Source of the DNA: Bradyrhizobium sp. SK17
GTDB lineage: Bacteria > Pseudomonadota > Alphaproteobacteria > Rhizobiales > Xanthobacteraceae
NCBI RefSeq assembly: GCF_002831585.1
Contig: NZ_CP025113.1
Location: 7,269,001 to 7,333,000, forward strand
DNA length: 64,000 bases
Direction: 5' to 3'
A program made the position numbers and the translations under genes. Below the pieces are notes generated by a model. The model worked only from the letters and a program-made list of their open reading frames with translations, was not told the origin of the DNA and made no database searches. Below are positions 26,276-35,869 of the stretch, piece after piece. The first letter of the stretch is position 1. Every line of letters starts with the position of its first letter.

Positions 26276-26653
26276 TCAGAAGCCGCCCCAATAGGGCGGC
26301 ACGCCATAGAAGCGATGCAGCTCGGCTTCCTGCGAGCGGTCGCCCCAATCGAAATCCTTGTCGGCACGGAACGACGGTGCGCGCTTCAGCTCATCATCCT
26401 CGATGTCGAGCTCGTAGGCCTCGAACTTGGTGTTGTAGTGCAGTCGGCCCCAGGGCAGCGGGATCAGGTTGGTTCCGATCCCGAGGAAGCCACCGAAGCT
26501 CAGCACCGCGTACGACACCCTGCCCGAAATCTTGTCAATCATCAGCCGCTCGATGTGGCCGATCATGTCGCCATTGGCCCGGCGCACCGCGGTGCCCTCG
26601 ACCCGATCGCTTGCAATGAGCTGATGCGGTCTGGTCCGGACGTCGACAGCCAT
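26276..26653 (-). CDS. PRC-barrel domain protein, cytoplasmic
   Basis: 125-aa protein without a signal peptide. The PRC-barrel covers residues ~10-85 (LIASDRVEGTAVRRANGDMI, LSFGGFLGIGTNLIPLPW), and the tail is aromatic and acidic, ending FYGVPPYWGGF. It shares the GGFLGxGxxLxxxP signature with the neighbouring PRC-barrel protein, so the two probably arose by duplication. The Met at 26653 (MAVDVRTRP) has an AGGGAGGG ribosome site; the open frame to 26749 is upstream sequence. A full EcfG-type promoter match lies 30 bases before the start, suggesting general stress control. Confidence 0.8.
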   Translation of the reverse strand: MAVDVRTRPHQLIASDRVEGTAVRRANGDMIGHIERLMIDKISGRVSYAVLSFGGFLGIGTNLIPLPWGRLHYNTKFEAYELDIEDDELKRAPSFRADKDFDWGDRSQEAELHRFYGVPPYWGGF

Positions 26654-26682
26654 CTCACCCTCCCTCGCTTGAAAAGAGAAAC

Positions 26683-26708
26683 AACGCGTTGCCGTCGAAA
26701 CCGGTTCC
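26683..26708 (-). promoter_or_regulatory. EcfG-type promoter (GGAAC-N17-CGTT)
   Basis: Minus-strand GGAAC at 26708-26704, 17 bases, then CGTT at 26686-26683. This is an exact match to the alphaproteobacterial EcfG (general stress sigma factor) consensus and is correctly placed 30 bases before the start of the PRC-barrel gene at 26653. Confidence 0.55.
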
Positions 26709-26942
26709 GGCCCCCGATAGGACAGTCGCGCTTCCCTTTTCCGGGCCATCGGACCGCTTCCGGCACCGCATCGCAGCCGGCGGAGTTCTATCCGTATTTC
26801 AACGGGCTACGCTGGATGACAGAACGATAACTTTTCTCCGCCGCGCCGACCTGTTAACTCGTTATGCCGGGCAAGATTTCAGAAATACACTGAAACAAAA
26901 ATCCTGAGCCGCTTCCCCCGAATCACGGACAAAAGAGTCGGT

Positions 26943-27680
26943 ATGACCCAGGCTGCGCCCAATATCCTAGTCGTCGAGGACGACCGCGAGACGCGGTCGC
27001 TCATCGCGAAATATCTCCGCACCAATTCCTGCCATGTCACGACCGCCTCCGACGGCCGCGAAATGGCCAAGGCCATGACCGATCACCGGGTGGATCTCCT
27101 CGTGCTCGACGTGATGCTGCCCGGCGAGGACGGTCTCAGCCTGTGCCGCAAGGTACGCGCGGAGTCGCAGACGCCGATCATCATGCTCACCGCGCGCGGC
27201 GAGGACGTCGACCGCATCCTCGGCCTCGAGATGGGCGCCGACGATTATCTGGCCAAGCCGTTCAACCCCCGCGAGCTGCTGGCACGGATCAACGCGGTGC
27301 TGCGCCGGCAGGCCGCCGCCCGCAACGCCAGCGCGATCGAGGGTGCCACCACGCTGACCTTCCTCGGCTGGCGCATCGACATCCGCCTGCGCGAGCTGCG
27401 CAACCCCGAGGGTGCGCGCGTCGCCATGACCAGCGCCGAGTTCGACCTGCTGCGCACCTTCTGCGAACGGCCCGGCCGCGTGCTGTCGCGCGACAGCCTG
27501 CTCGACCTGACGCAGGGCCGCAGCGCCGGCTCGTTCGAGCGTTCGATCGACGTGCTGGTCAGCCGCATCCGCCGCAAGATCGAGCCCGATCCGCAGGAAG
27601 CCACCATGATCAAGACCGTGCGCTCCGGCGGCTATGTGTTCACCCCGCGGGTGGAGGCGGCTGCCGCCCCGAGCAACTGA
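26943..27680 (+). CDS. OmpR-family response regulator
   Basis: 245-aa two-component response regulator. The receiver (residues ~1-120) has VVEDDRETR, the phospho-acceptor Asp56 in LLVLDVMLPGEDG, the Thr of IIMLTARG and the Lys of DDYLAKPFNPREL. The winged-helix effector (residues ~145-240) ends with SIDVLVSRIRRKIEPDP and VRSGGYVFTP. It would bind DNA as a phosphorylated dimer. Its stop lies 2 bases before the histidine kinase start, so they form an operon. The promoter region is shared with the divergent PRC-barrel gene. The signal and target genes are unknown. Confidence 0.9.
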   Translation: MTQAAPNILVVEDDRETRSLIAKYLRTNSCHVTTASDGREMAKAMTDHRVDLLVLDVMLPGEDGLSLCRKVRAESQTPIIMLTARGEDVDRILGLEMGADDYLAKPFNPRELLARINAVLRRQAAARNASAIEGATTLTFLGWRIDIRLRELRNPEGARVAMTSAEFDLLRTFCERPGRVLSRDSLLDLTQGRSAGSFERSIDVLVSRIRRKIEPDPQEATMIKTVRSGGYVFTPRVEAAAAPSN

Positions 27681-27682
27681 CG

Positions 27683-29041
27683 ATGAGACTGCTGCGCGTG
27701 CTGAGTCTGCGGGGGATCGGCGCCCAGATGGCGGCGCTGGTCGTCGTCTCGATCGTCGCGCTGCACCTGATCATCACCGCAACCTTCCTGATCCATCGCC
27801 CCGACCGGCCGGAGCCTTCGGATCGCTGGCACACCCAGCTCGCCGCCGCCGCGCAACTGCTGGGGCATGCCCCGGCGTCCGAGCGGCCGCGGCTGCAAGC
27901 CGATATTGTCAGAGCCTTCCCGCAACTGGCGATCAGCGACCTGCCGGCCAATAGCGGCGCGCTCACCGATGCCGACCCGCCCAGCCTGCACGCGCTGCGC
28001 CGGCTCGGCGCCGGCTATCACGTGTTCTCGGTGCCGCGCGAGGCGGGCAGCACGCCGCATGATGGCGAGGTCCGCCGAGTCGCCATCCGCTTGCCCGACG
28101 GCGCCATGTTCGCGGCGAACCTGATGCCGGATCAGCACATGCGGCCGTTCTGGGGCGGGCCGTGGATGATGACGGTGCTGTTCGCCGTCATCAGCGTCAC
28201 CCTGCTCGGCCTGTGGGCGGCATGGGCGCTGACCGCGCCGCTGTCGTCCTTCGTCAAGGCTGCCGAGACCTTCAGCCTGAACGGCGCCGCCGCGCCGCTG
28301 CCGGAGCGCGGTCCCGAGGAGATCCGCTCGCTGGCCAAGGCGCTGAACCGGATGCGCGAGCGCATCACCACATTGATCGACGACCGCACCAAGATGCTGG
28401 CCGCGATCAGCCACGACCTGCGCACGCCGATCACCCGGATGCGGCTGCGCGCCGAATTCATCGAGGACGAGACCCACCGCCACCGCATGCTGCGCGACCT
28501 CGACCAGATGCGCTCGATGCTGGAATCGGTGCTGTCGTTCCTGCGCAACGACCGCAAGCTCGAGGCGATGACGCTGGTCGACATCGCGAGCACGCTGCAC
28601 CTCGTCACCGACCAGTTCGTCGACATGGGGCACAAGGTCAATTACGAGGGCCCGCAGCACGCGATGGCGACGGCGCGGCCGGCCGACCTGCATCGCTGCA
28701 TCACCAACCTGGTCGACAACGCCACGCGGTTCGGCGGCGAAGTGACCGTCCGCCTCGACGTCAGGCCCGATCGCCTCGTCGTCGACATCGAGGACGACGG
28801 CCCCGGCATTTCCGACGCGCACAAGGCGACCGTGCTGGAGCCGTTCGTGCGTGGCGACCAGGCGCGCAACATGGATGAGGCCGAAGGCTTCGGCCTCGGC
28901 CTGTCGATCGCCAACGCCATCGTGCTGGCGCATGGCGGCACGCTGTCGCTGCACGACCGCAAGCCGCACGGACTGGTGGTCCGGATCGAGCTGCCGGGAC
29001 GGCAGCAGCAGTTGCAGCCGCCGCAAAAATCCGCGGCCTGA
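27683..29041 (+). CDS. Sensor histidine kinase, partner of the OmpR-type regulator
   Basis: 452-aa membrane kinase. Transmembrane helices at residues ~14-37 and ~157-180 enclose a ~120-residue periplasmic sensor. HAMP (residues ~180-232) follows, then the dimerisation H-box with phospho-accepting His244 in AAISHDLRTPITRMRL, and a catalytic domain with the N-box NLVDNATRFGG, G1 DDGPGIS and G2 GFGLGLSI. It should autophosphorylate and pass phosphate to the regulator encoded 2 bases upstream. The longer frame from 27143 is out-of-phase sequence over the regulator gene. The sensor domain gives no clue to the ligand. Confidence 0.9.
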   Translation: MRLLRVLSLRGIGAQMAALVVVSIVALHLIITATFLIHRPDRPEPSDRWHTQLAAAAQLLGHAPASERPRLQADIVRAFPQLAISDLPANSGALTDADPPSLHALRRLGAGYHVFSVPREAGSTPHDGEVRRVAIRLPDGAMFAANLMPDQHMRPFWGGPWMMTVLFAVISVTLLGLWAAWALTAPLSSFVKAAETFSLNGAAAPLPERGPEEIRSLAKALNRMRERITTLIDDRTKMLAAISHDLRTPITRMRLRAEFIEDETHRHRMLRDLDQMRSMLESVLSFLRNDRKLEAMTLVDIASTLHLVTDQFVDMGHKVNYEGPQHAMATARPADLHRCITNLVDNATRFGGEVTVRLDVRPDRLVVDIEDDGPGISDAHKATVLEPFVRGDQARNMDEAEGFGLGLSIANAIVLAHGGTLSLHDRKPHGLVVRIELPGRQQQLQPPQKSAA

Positions 29042-29062
29042 TCAGAACCAGCGATTAGGACA

Positions 29063-29233
29063 TCAGGCCGCGAGCGGCGTGAGCTGCGCGTGCTCGTAGA
29101 TCGCGATGGCTTCGAAGCGATAGTTGCAGGCGCGGCAATTCCACAGATACGAGGTGCGGCCTTCGCTGTGCTCCACCCAGTCGGGACGAGCGATCGGCTT
29201 GCCGCATTGCGCGCAGGGATTTTCGCGAGGCAT
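29063..29233 (-). CDS. Small zinc-ribbon protein
   Basis: 56-aa protein with two CxxC knuckles, CAQCGKPIARPDW and CRACNYRF, the arrangement of a zinc ribbon. It could bind nucleic acid or serve in a protein complex; no further assignment is possible. The Met at 29233 (MPRENPCAQCG) is preceded by AGGACA; the frame open to 29383 adds a basic stretch that looks non-coding. It is convergent with the histidine kinase gene, 21 bases from its stop. Confidence 0.65.
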   Translation of the reverse strand: MPRENPCAQCGKPIARPDWVEHSEGRTSYLWNCRACNYRFEAIAIYEHAQLTPLAA

Positions 29234-29587
29234 GTAGCCAGTGTCCTGTCGGACCGAATCTTGACGATTCACGGCGCATCTCCCGAATGTTGTTTTTGCG
29301 TGCTTTGGAATGGACAGACGTGCTGACTGAACACGCGCGCTCTGTCGTGCACGGAGTCTAGACCTTGATCGAGTCGTTTGCACGACAAACCGCTGTGGAT
29401 TGTGTGCGGCAAAATCGGGTCAGACATTTTGGCGCATCGATCGATTGCATCGTCCGGCACACCCGGCGGCCGGACCGTCACGGACGCAGAACCTTCGCTT
29501 ATGCGAAGGCTTTGCCACATTCCTGCCCGCTCGGCGTACCAATGAGACCGCAGAACCGACGCGCGTTGATCACCCGGGCGACCCGAC
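29234..29587. other. Intergenic stretch, no gene seen
   Basis: The 354 bases between the zinc-ribbon gene and the lytic transglycosylase gene carry no frame with coding character and no repeat shared with the rest of the window. They presumably hold the divergent promoters, which I cannot place with confidence. Confidence 0.4.
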
Positions 29588-30112
29588 ATGAAGACCGTTC
29601 AGACTCTCAGCTTCCTTGCCGCCGCCGCGTGGTTTGCATCCTGCGCCGGCGCGCAGGCGCAATCGCGCGCGCAATATGAGGCGATGGTGACGGCCGAGGC
29701 CCAGGCGAACCTGGTGCCGGAAGAGCTGGTGCATCGCGTCATCGTGCGCGAGAGCAAGTATCAGCCGCATCTGATCGGGCGCGGCGGCGCCATCGGCATG
29801 ATGCAGATCAAGCTCGCGACCGCCCGCGGGGTCGGCTACACCGGTACCGCCGAAGGCCTGCGCGACGCCGCGACCAACCTCCGGTATGGCGTCAAATACC
29901 TCGCCGGCGCCTACCGGGCCGCCCATGGCGATTTCGATCGAGCCGTGCGTTATTTCGCGGGCGGGTATTACTACGTCGCAAAGCGGCAGCGTGGGGATCG
30001 CCTCAAGGAAGCCAAGCTTGGCGGCACGGGTGCACCGCCAAAGGAACTGGCCAAGCAGGAACAGGGAACGGCCGATACCGCCGAGCCGAAGCCGGAACAG
30101 GCTGCCAAATAG
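29588..30112 (+). CDS. Lytic transglycosylase (SLT domain)
   Basis: 174-aa periplasmic enzyme that should cleave the glycan strand of peptidoglycan with 1,6-anhydro bond formation. A signal peptide (residues ~1-25, ending AQAQS) leads to a compact SLT domain. Catalytic Glu55 lies in VIVRESKYQPHLIGRGGAIG, followed by the GMMQI motif and the NLRYGVKYLAGAYRA helix. The C-terminal 40 residues are Lys/Glu/Ala-rich and probably disordered. Short stand-alone SLT proteins often serve secretion or flagellar systems, but none is nearby. Confidence 0.85.
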   Translation: MKTVQTLSFLAAAAWFASCAGAQAQSRAQYEAMVTAEAQANLVPEELVHRVIVRESKYQPHLIGRGGAIGMMQIKLATARGVGYTGTAEGLRDAATNLRYGVKYLAGAYRAAHGDFDRAVRYFAGGYYYVAKRQRGDRLKEAKLGGTGAPPKELAKQEQGTADTAEPKPEQAAK

Positions 30113-30121
30113 CTGATTGCA

Positions 30122-30227
30122 TGTCCCGGACGCGGTGCGTTGCGCCGCAGAGCCGGGATCTCCATTTCGAAGGACATGGGCCCCGGCTCGGCAGGGCACC
30201 GCCGCGCGCTGCGCTGCGTCCGGGACA
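30122..30227. repeat. Palindromic intergenic repeat (TGTCCCGGACGC family)
   Basis: Element bounded by TGTCCCGGACGC at 30122 and its exact reverse complement GCGTCCGGGACA ending at 30227, with inner GC-rich pairings (AGCCGGGATC region with CCCCGGCT). It is non-coding and sits between the lytic transglycosylase stop and the thiamine operon promoter. Confidence 0.65.
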
Positions 30228-30270
30228 CGAGCGCCCTGCGCACACCGGGGTGCAGCTTCGGGCATACACG

Positions 30271-30299
30271 TTGACACGTCAGCCCATCCGCTTACATTA
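30271..30299 (+). promoter_or_regulatory. Sigma-70-type promoter of the thiamine operon
   Basis: TTGACA at 30271-30276, a 17-base spacer, then ACATTA at 30294-30299 (TACATT with 16-base spacing is equally possible). It lies directly upstream of the TPP riboswitch, so transcription would begin near 30306. Confidence 0.55.
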
Positions 30300-30302
30300 G
30301 AG

Positions 30303-30441
30303 GCGTTCCGAGGGGTGCTCCGAAGGAGGAGCTGAGATACCGCAAGCTTGGACTTCGCCACTTTGTCATCGACGAAGTTGCGAACAGTCCGGGACCGCGG
30401 TGACCCTTTGAACCTGATCCGGGTCATGCCGGCGAAGGGAC
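30303..30441 (+). promoter_or_regulatory. TPP riboswitch (THI element)
   Basis: The two conserved thiamine pyrophosphate aptamer arms are clear. The pyrimidine-sensor arm GGGGTGCTCC...GGAGCTGAGAT (CTGAGA at 30332-30337) and the pyrophosphate-sensor arm ACCCTTTGAACCTGATC with CCGGGTCATGCCGGCGAAGG both match the consensus. It sits immediately before thiO and the thiSGEC genes, so TPP binding would repress the operon. The aptamer ends just before the ATG at 30446, which favours occlusion of the ribosome site. Confidence 0.93.
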
Positions 30442-30445
30442 AGGG

Positions 30446-31458
30446 ATGTATCAGACGTCAAGACCGCGGGGGATTCCCCCGTCTCCATCATCGGCGCAGG
30501 CATAGCCGGCGCCTGGCATGCGCTGTTGCTCGCAGAGGCCGGGCGTGCCGTAACCCTGCACGAGCGCAGTGACGCCGGGATGACGGAATCCACAAGCCAT
30601 TGGGCCGGCGGAATGCTGGCGCCGTGGTGCGAGGAGGAGGCCGCCGAGCCGGTGATCACCCGACTCGGCATCCGCTCGCTCGATCTGTGGCGGCGACATT
30701 TCCCGGAAACGCCGTTCAACGGCTCGCTGGTGGTGGCGCATCCGCGCGACCGCACCGATTTCGAGCGCTTTGCCCGACTCACCACCGGTTACCGACGGCT
30801 GGACGCCGAGGGCGTTCGCGCGCTGGAGCCGGCGCTCGAGGGCCGCTTCGGCTCTGGCCTGTTCTATCCGGACGAGGGTCATGTCGAGCCGCGCCGCGTG
30901 CTGCCGCGGCTGCATGCCGCGATCGCCAAGGCCGGCGGCGCCATCAAGTTCGGCAGCGACGCCGAGGCTGACGATCTCGACGGCCTCGTGATCGACTGCC
31001 GCGGGCTGGCTGCGCGCGACCACGAGCCGAGCCTGCGCGGCGTCAAGGGCGAGATGATCATCATCGAGACCTCAGAGGTCGAATTGCTGCGCCCGGTGCG
31101 GCTGATCCATCCGCGCTGGCCGCTCTACGTGATCCCGCGCGGCGATGGTCGCTTCATGCTGGGCGCGACCTCGATCGAGGCCGAGGACAACGGCGTCAGC
31201 GTGCGCTCGGCGCTGGAGCTGTTAGGGGCCGCCTATGTCGTGCATCCGGCGTTCGGCGAGGCCCGCATCGTCGAATTCGGTGCCGGCTTGCGGCCGGCAT
31301 TTCCGGACAATCTGCCGAAAATCAGGATCGAACAGGAACGCATCACGGTGAACGGACTCTACCGTCACGGCTTCCTGCTGGCGCCGGCGCTGGCCGAGCT
31401 GACGCTCGCCTATCTCGCGCGCGGCGAAATCGACAACGAGGTGATGCAATGCGCGTGA
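30446..31458 (+). CDS. thiO: Glycine oxidase ThiO, with apparent 5'-end frameshift
   Basis: FAD-dependent oxidase that converts glycine to the imine used to build the thiazole of thiamine. The FAD-binding start VSIIGAGIAGAWHALLLAEAG is encoded from 30481; later motifs are STSHWAGGMLAPWCE and MLGATSIEAEDNG, and the end is GLYRHGFLLAPAL. The frame holding these has no ATG, GTG or TTG between the stop at 30415 and the TTG at 30526, which lies inside the FAD motif. The ATG at 30446, well placed behind the riboswitch (GAAGGGACAGGG), runs in another frame and stops at 30503. One extra base in the GGGGG or CCCCC run at 30468-30480 would join them. It may be a sequencing error or a true 5' mutation. 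It overlaps thiS by 10 bases. Confidence 0.75.
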
Positions 31459-31646
31459 TCGTGAATGGCGAGCAGCGGGAGATCGCGGCGGCAAGTGTCG
31501 ATGCGCTGCTGGCCGAGCTCGACTACGAGGGCACGCATTTCGCGATCGCGCTCAACTACGACGTGGTGCCGAAGAGCCGCTGGGCCGAGACAGCATTGAA
31601 GGCCGGCGACGAGATCGAGATCATCACGCCGCGGCAGGGAGGATGA
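31449..31646 (+). CDS. thiS: Sulfur carrier protein ThiS
   Basis: 65-aa ubiquitin-like sulfur carrier for thiazole formation. The full beta-grasp is visible (MRVIVNGEQREIAA, HFAIALNYDVVPKSRW, GDEIEIITPRQGG), and it ends in the essential Gly-Gly that is adenylated and thiocarboxylated. Its ATG overlaps the last 10 bases of thiO, indicating translational coupling. It hands sulfur to ThiG, encoded downstream beyond an intergenic repeat. Confidence 0.93.
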   Translation: MRVIVNGEQREIAAASVDALLAELDYEGTHFAIALNYDVVPKSRWAETALKAGDEIEIITPRQGG

Positions 31647-31679
31647 TGTGATGCGTGCAGACGAGCCCCACAGTCAGCC

Positions 31680-31779
31680 GTCATCGCCCGGCTTGACCGG
31701 GCGATCCAGTACGCCGCGGCTTCTCCGTATTACGGCGCGGCCTCTGGAATACTGGATCCCCGCTTTCGCGGGGACGACG
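31680..31779. repeat. Palindromic repeat between thiS and thiG (copy 1)
   Basis: About 100 bases starting GTCATCGCCCGG and ending GCGGGGACGAC, with internal hairpins (CCCGGCTTGACCGGG; CCCCGCTTTCGCGGGG). Nearly the same sequence recurs at 33230-33349 between thiE and thiC. It is non-coding. Confidence 0.8.
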
Positions 31780-31823
31780 AGTTGTATGCGCGGCAGCGAA
31801 CAGGGCCACGAGGCATAGACACC

Positions 31824-32606
31824 ATGGTCACCTTCTACGGCAAATCCTTCCCATCCCGCCTCTTGATCGGCACGGCACTGTATCCCTCGCCGGCCATCAT
31901 GCAGGGCGCGATCCGCGCCTCCGGCGCCAGCATCGTCACGGTGTCGCTGCGCCGCGAGGCGGCCGGCGGCAAGACCGGCGATGCGTTCTGGTCGCTGATC
32001 CGCGAGCTCGGCGTCACCGTGCTGCCGAACACCGCGGGCTGCCGCAGCGTCAAGGAGGCGGTGACCACTGCGAAGCTGGCGCGCGAATTGTTCGGCACGC
32101 CCTGGATCAAGCTCGAGGTGATCGCAGACAACGACACCTTGCAGCCCGACGTGGTCGGCCTGGTCGAGGCCGCCACCATCCTGATCAAGGATGGCTTCGA
32201 GGTGTTCCCCTATTGCACCGAGGATTTCTCGGTCGCCTCGCGCCTCGTCGAGGCCGGCTGCAAGGTGGTGATGCCGTGGGCCGCGCCGATCGGAAGTGCC
32301 AAGGGCATCACCAACCGCGACTCGTTGAGGCTGCTGCGCGATCGCCTGCCGGACATCACGCTGGTGGTCGACGCCGGGCTCGGCGCGCCGTCGCATGCCG
32401 CCGAGGCGCTGGAGCTCGGCTACGACGCCGTGCTGCTCAACACCGCGGTCGCCAAGGCCGCCGATCCCATTGCAATGGCCAACGCCTTCCGCCTCGGCGT
32501 CGAGGCCGGCCGCACCGCCTATGAAGCCGGGCTGATGGAAGCCCGCGATTTCGCCTCCCCCTCCACCCCTGTCGTTGGGACCCCGTTCTGGCATGCCGTA
32601 TCCTGA
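31824..32606 (+). CDS. thiG: Thiazole synthase ThiG
   Basis: 260-aa TIM-barrel enzyme making the thiazole phosphate from deoxyxylulose 5-phosphate, dehydroglycine and ThiS-thiocarboxylate. Motifs: [51 protein letters not shown] with the Schiff-base lysine, and [10 protein letters not shown] / [20 protein letters not shown]. The length is normal. The Met at 31824 (MVTFYGKSF) is chosen over the upstream frame at 31782, which lies next to the repeat. It overlaps thiE by 14 bases. Confidence 0.92.
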   Translation: MVTFYGKSFPSRLLIGTALYPSPAIMQGAIRASGASIVTVSLRREAAGGKTGDAFWSLIRELGVTVLPNTAGCRSVKEAVTTAKLARELFGTPWIKLEVIADNDTLQPDVVGLVEAATILIKDGFEVFPYCTEDFSVASRLVEAGCKVVMPWAAPIGSAKGITNRDSLRLLRDRLPDITLVVDAGLGAPSHAAEALELGYDAVLLNTAVAKAADPIAMANAFRLGVEAGRTAYEAGLMEARDFASPSTPVVGTPFWHAVS

Positions 32607-33201
32607 TCCATTTTATCCCGTCGTCGACAGCGTGGCCTGGGTCGAGCGCCTGACCAGGCTCGGCGTCGGCACCATCCAGCTACGCGCCAAGGAGCTCGAT
32701 GACGCCGCGGCGCTCAAGATCGTCCGCGATGCGCTGGCGGTGACCAAGGGCACGCCGACCAAGCTCGTCGTCAACGACTACTGGCGCGCGGCGATCGTCG
32801 CCGGCGCCGAGCATCTGCATCTCGGCCAGGAGGACCTGGTCGATGCCGACCTCGCCGAGATCCGTAAAGCCAAGCTGACGCTCGGTGTCTCCACCCATGA
32901 CGACGCCGAGCTCGCGGCCGCGCTCGCCGCCAAGCCCGACTATGTCGCGCTCGGCCCGATCTTCTTCACCACGCTGAAATCGATGCGGTTCGCGCCGCAG
33001 GGGATCCCGAAGATCACCGAATGGAAGAAGCGGGTCGGCAACATCCCGCTTGTCGCGATCGGTGGCATCAAGTTCGAGCACGCCGCCGAGATCTTCGCAG
33101 CCGGCGCCGATTCAATCGCCGTCGTCAGCGACGTCACCCAGAACGCCGACCCCGACGCGCGGGTGCGGCAATGGCTCGGCCTCAACGCGGAGGCCGCGTG
33201 A
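32593..33201 (+). CDS. thiE: Thiamine phosphate synthase ThiE
   Basis: 202-aa TIM-barrel enzyme joining HMP pyrophosphate and thiazole phosphate. Family motifs: [34 protein letters not shown] with GQED (pyrophosphate and Mg sites), [25 protein letters not shown] and [20 protein letters not shown]. The start at 32593 lies within the final 14 bases of thiG, so they are translationally coupled. A second copy of the palindromic repeat separates it from thiC. Confidence 0.92.
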   Translation: MPYPDPFYPVVDSVAWVERLTRLGVGTIQLRAKELDDAAALKIVRDALAVTKGTPTKLVVNDYWRAAIVAGAEHLHLGQEDLVDADLAEIRKAKLTLGVSTHDDAELAAALAAKPDYVALGPIFFTTLKSMRFAPQGIPKITEWKKRVGNIPLVAIGGIKFEHAAEIFAAGADSIAVVSDVTQNADPDARVRQWLGLNAEAA

Positions 33202-33229
33202 TGCAGACTCTCGTTCCACACACCCTGCC

Positions 33230-33349
33230 GTCATCGCCCGGCCTGTGCGCAATTGCGCACATGGACCGGGCGACCCAGTACGCCGCGGCTTCTCCGTATC
33301 ACACCGCGGCCTCTGGAATACTGGATCCCCGCTTTCGCGGGGATGACAG
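33230..33349. repeat. Palindromic repeat between thiE and thiC (copy 2, with nested insertion)
   Basis: Near-identical to 31680-31779 but ~20 bases longer: a TGTGCGCAATTGCGCACA palindrome is inserted into the first hairpin. It ends GCGGGGATGAC and is non-coding. Confidence 0.8.
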
Positions 33350-33392
33350 CAGTAATCACCTCTCGCGCAGCGACGCCAACGAATTGAAGTAA

Positions 33393-35303
<1,911 letters not shown>

Positions 35304-35500
35304 GGTTCTCCGGAGACGCCCGAGTCGGCCTCGGACGTCTTTCCTCGCGGAAAGTTAAGAGTGCTGCGGCGAACGACGCCGACGGCGTACGACATTGGCG
35401 GCGCTTGAGCCGCAACTAAACTAGGTCGAAGGATGATCGCTGTTTCCCTCAATCAGAACGTGTGCCATAGATCATAGCGCGCAAACTTGGGCACCTCGAT

Positions 35501-35869
35501 ATGAAATATATTGGTAAGATACGTAATCTTCCTCCAGGAAAGACCTACGGATTCATTCAAAATCAGGCGGACGGCAAAGACTATTTCTTTCACTCCTCGG
35601 AATTGAGAGGGATTTGGCATGTCTTGCGCGTTGGCGACGACGTTCAGTTCGAGTTGGGGGAGAAAGATGGAAGAGTGCAGGCAAACTGCGTGGAGGTAAT
35701 GGTCGCGAACGTCAAAGGTCGCGCTCCACGACTCGTTGGCCCCTACGCCGGACCCGATTTTGGCCTCAGCGATCAAGAGCGCGCCCGCAGCCTTAACGAG
35801 GTGGCACGCTGGAAACTCGAAGCAAAGCTAGACGACATCAGGCGTATTTTTTTGCGATCCCAGAGCTGA
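35501..35869 (+). CDS. Cold-shock-like domain protein, N-terminal part of a frameshifted fusion
   Basis: 122-aa reading frame of distinctly lower GC than its neighbours. Residues ~1-70 form a cold-shock/OB-type domain: GKIRNLPPGKTYGFIQNQ with the RNP1-like YGFI, KDYFFHSSELRG as the RNP2-like strand, and VGDDVQFELGEKDGRVQANC. A helical linker follows (LSDQERARSLNEVARWKLEA). At the T7 run (35847-35853) the frame ends after five more codons, but a shift of one base continues seamlessly into a P-loop ATPase. It should bind RNA or single-stranded DNA. It probably was, or is, the N-terminus of a ~565-aa protein. Confidence 0.65.
   Translation: MKYIGKIRNLPPGKTYGFIQNQADGKDYFFHSSELRGIWHVLRVGDDVQFELGEKDGRVQANCVEVMVANVKGRAPRLVGPYAGPDFGLSDQERARSLNEVARWKLEAKLDDIRRIFLRSQS

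Noticed and set aside
30348..30572. Plus-strand short frame over the riboswitch as a leader peptide
   Set aside because: It starts inside the TPP aptamer and runs out of phase through thiO; no ribosome site.
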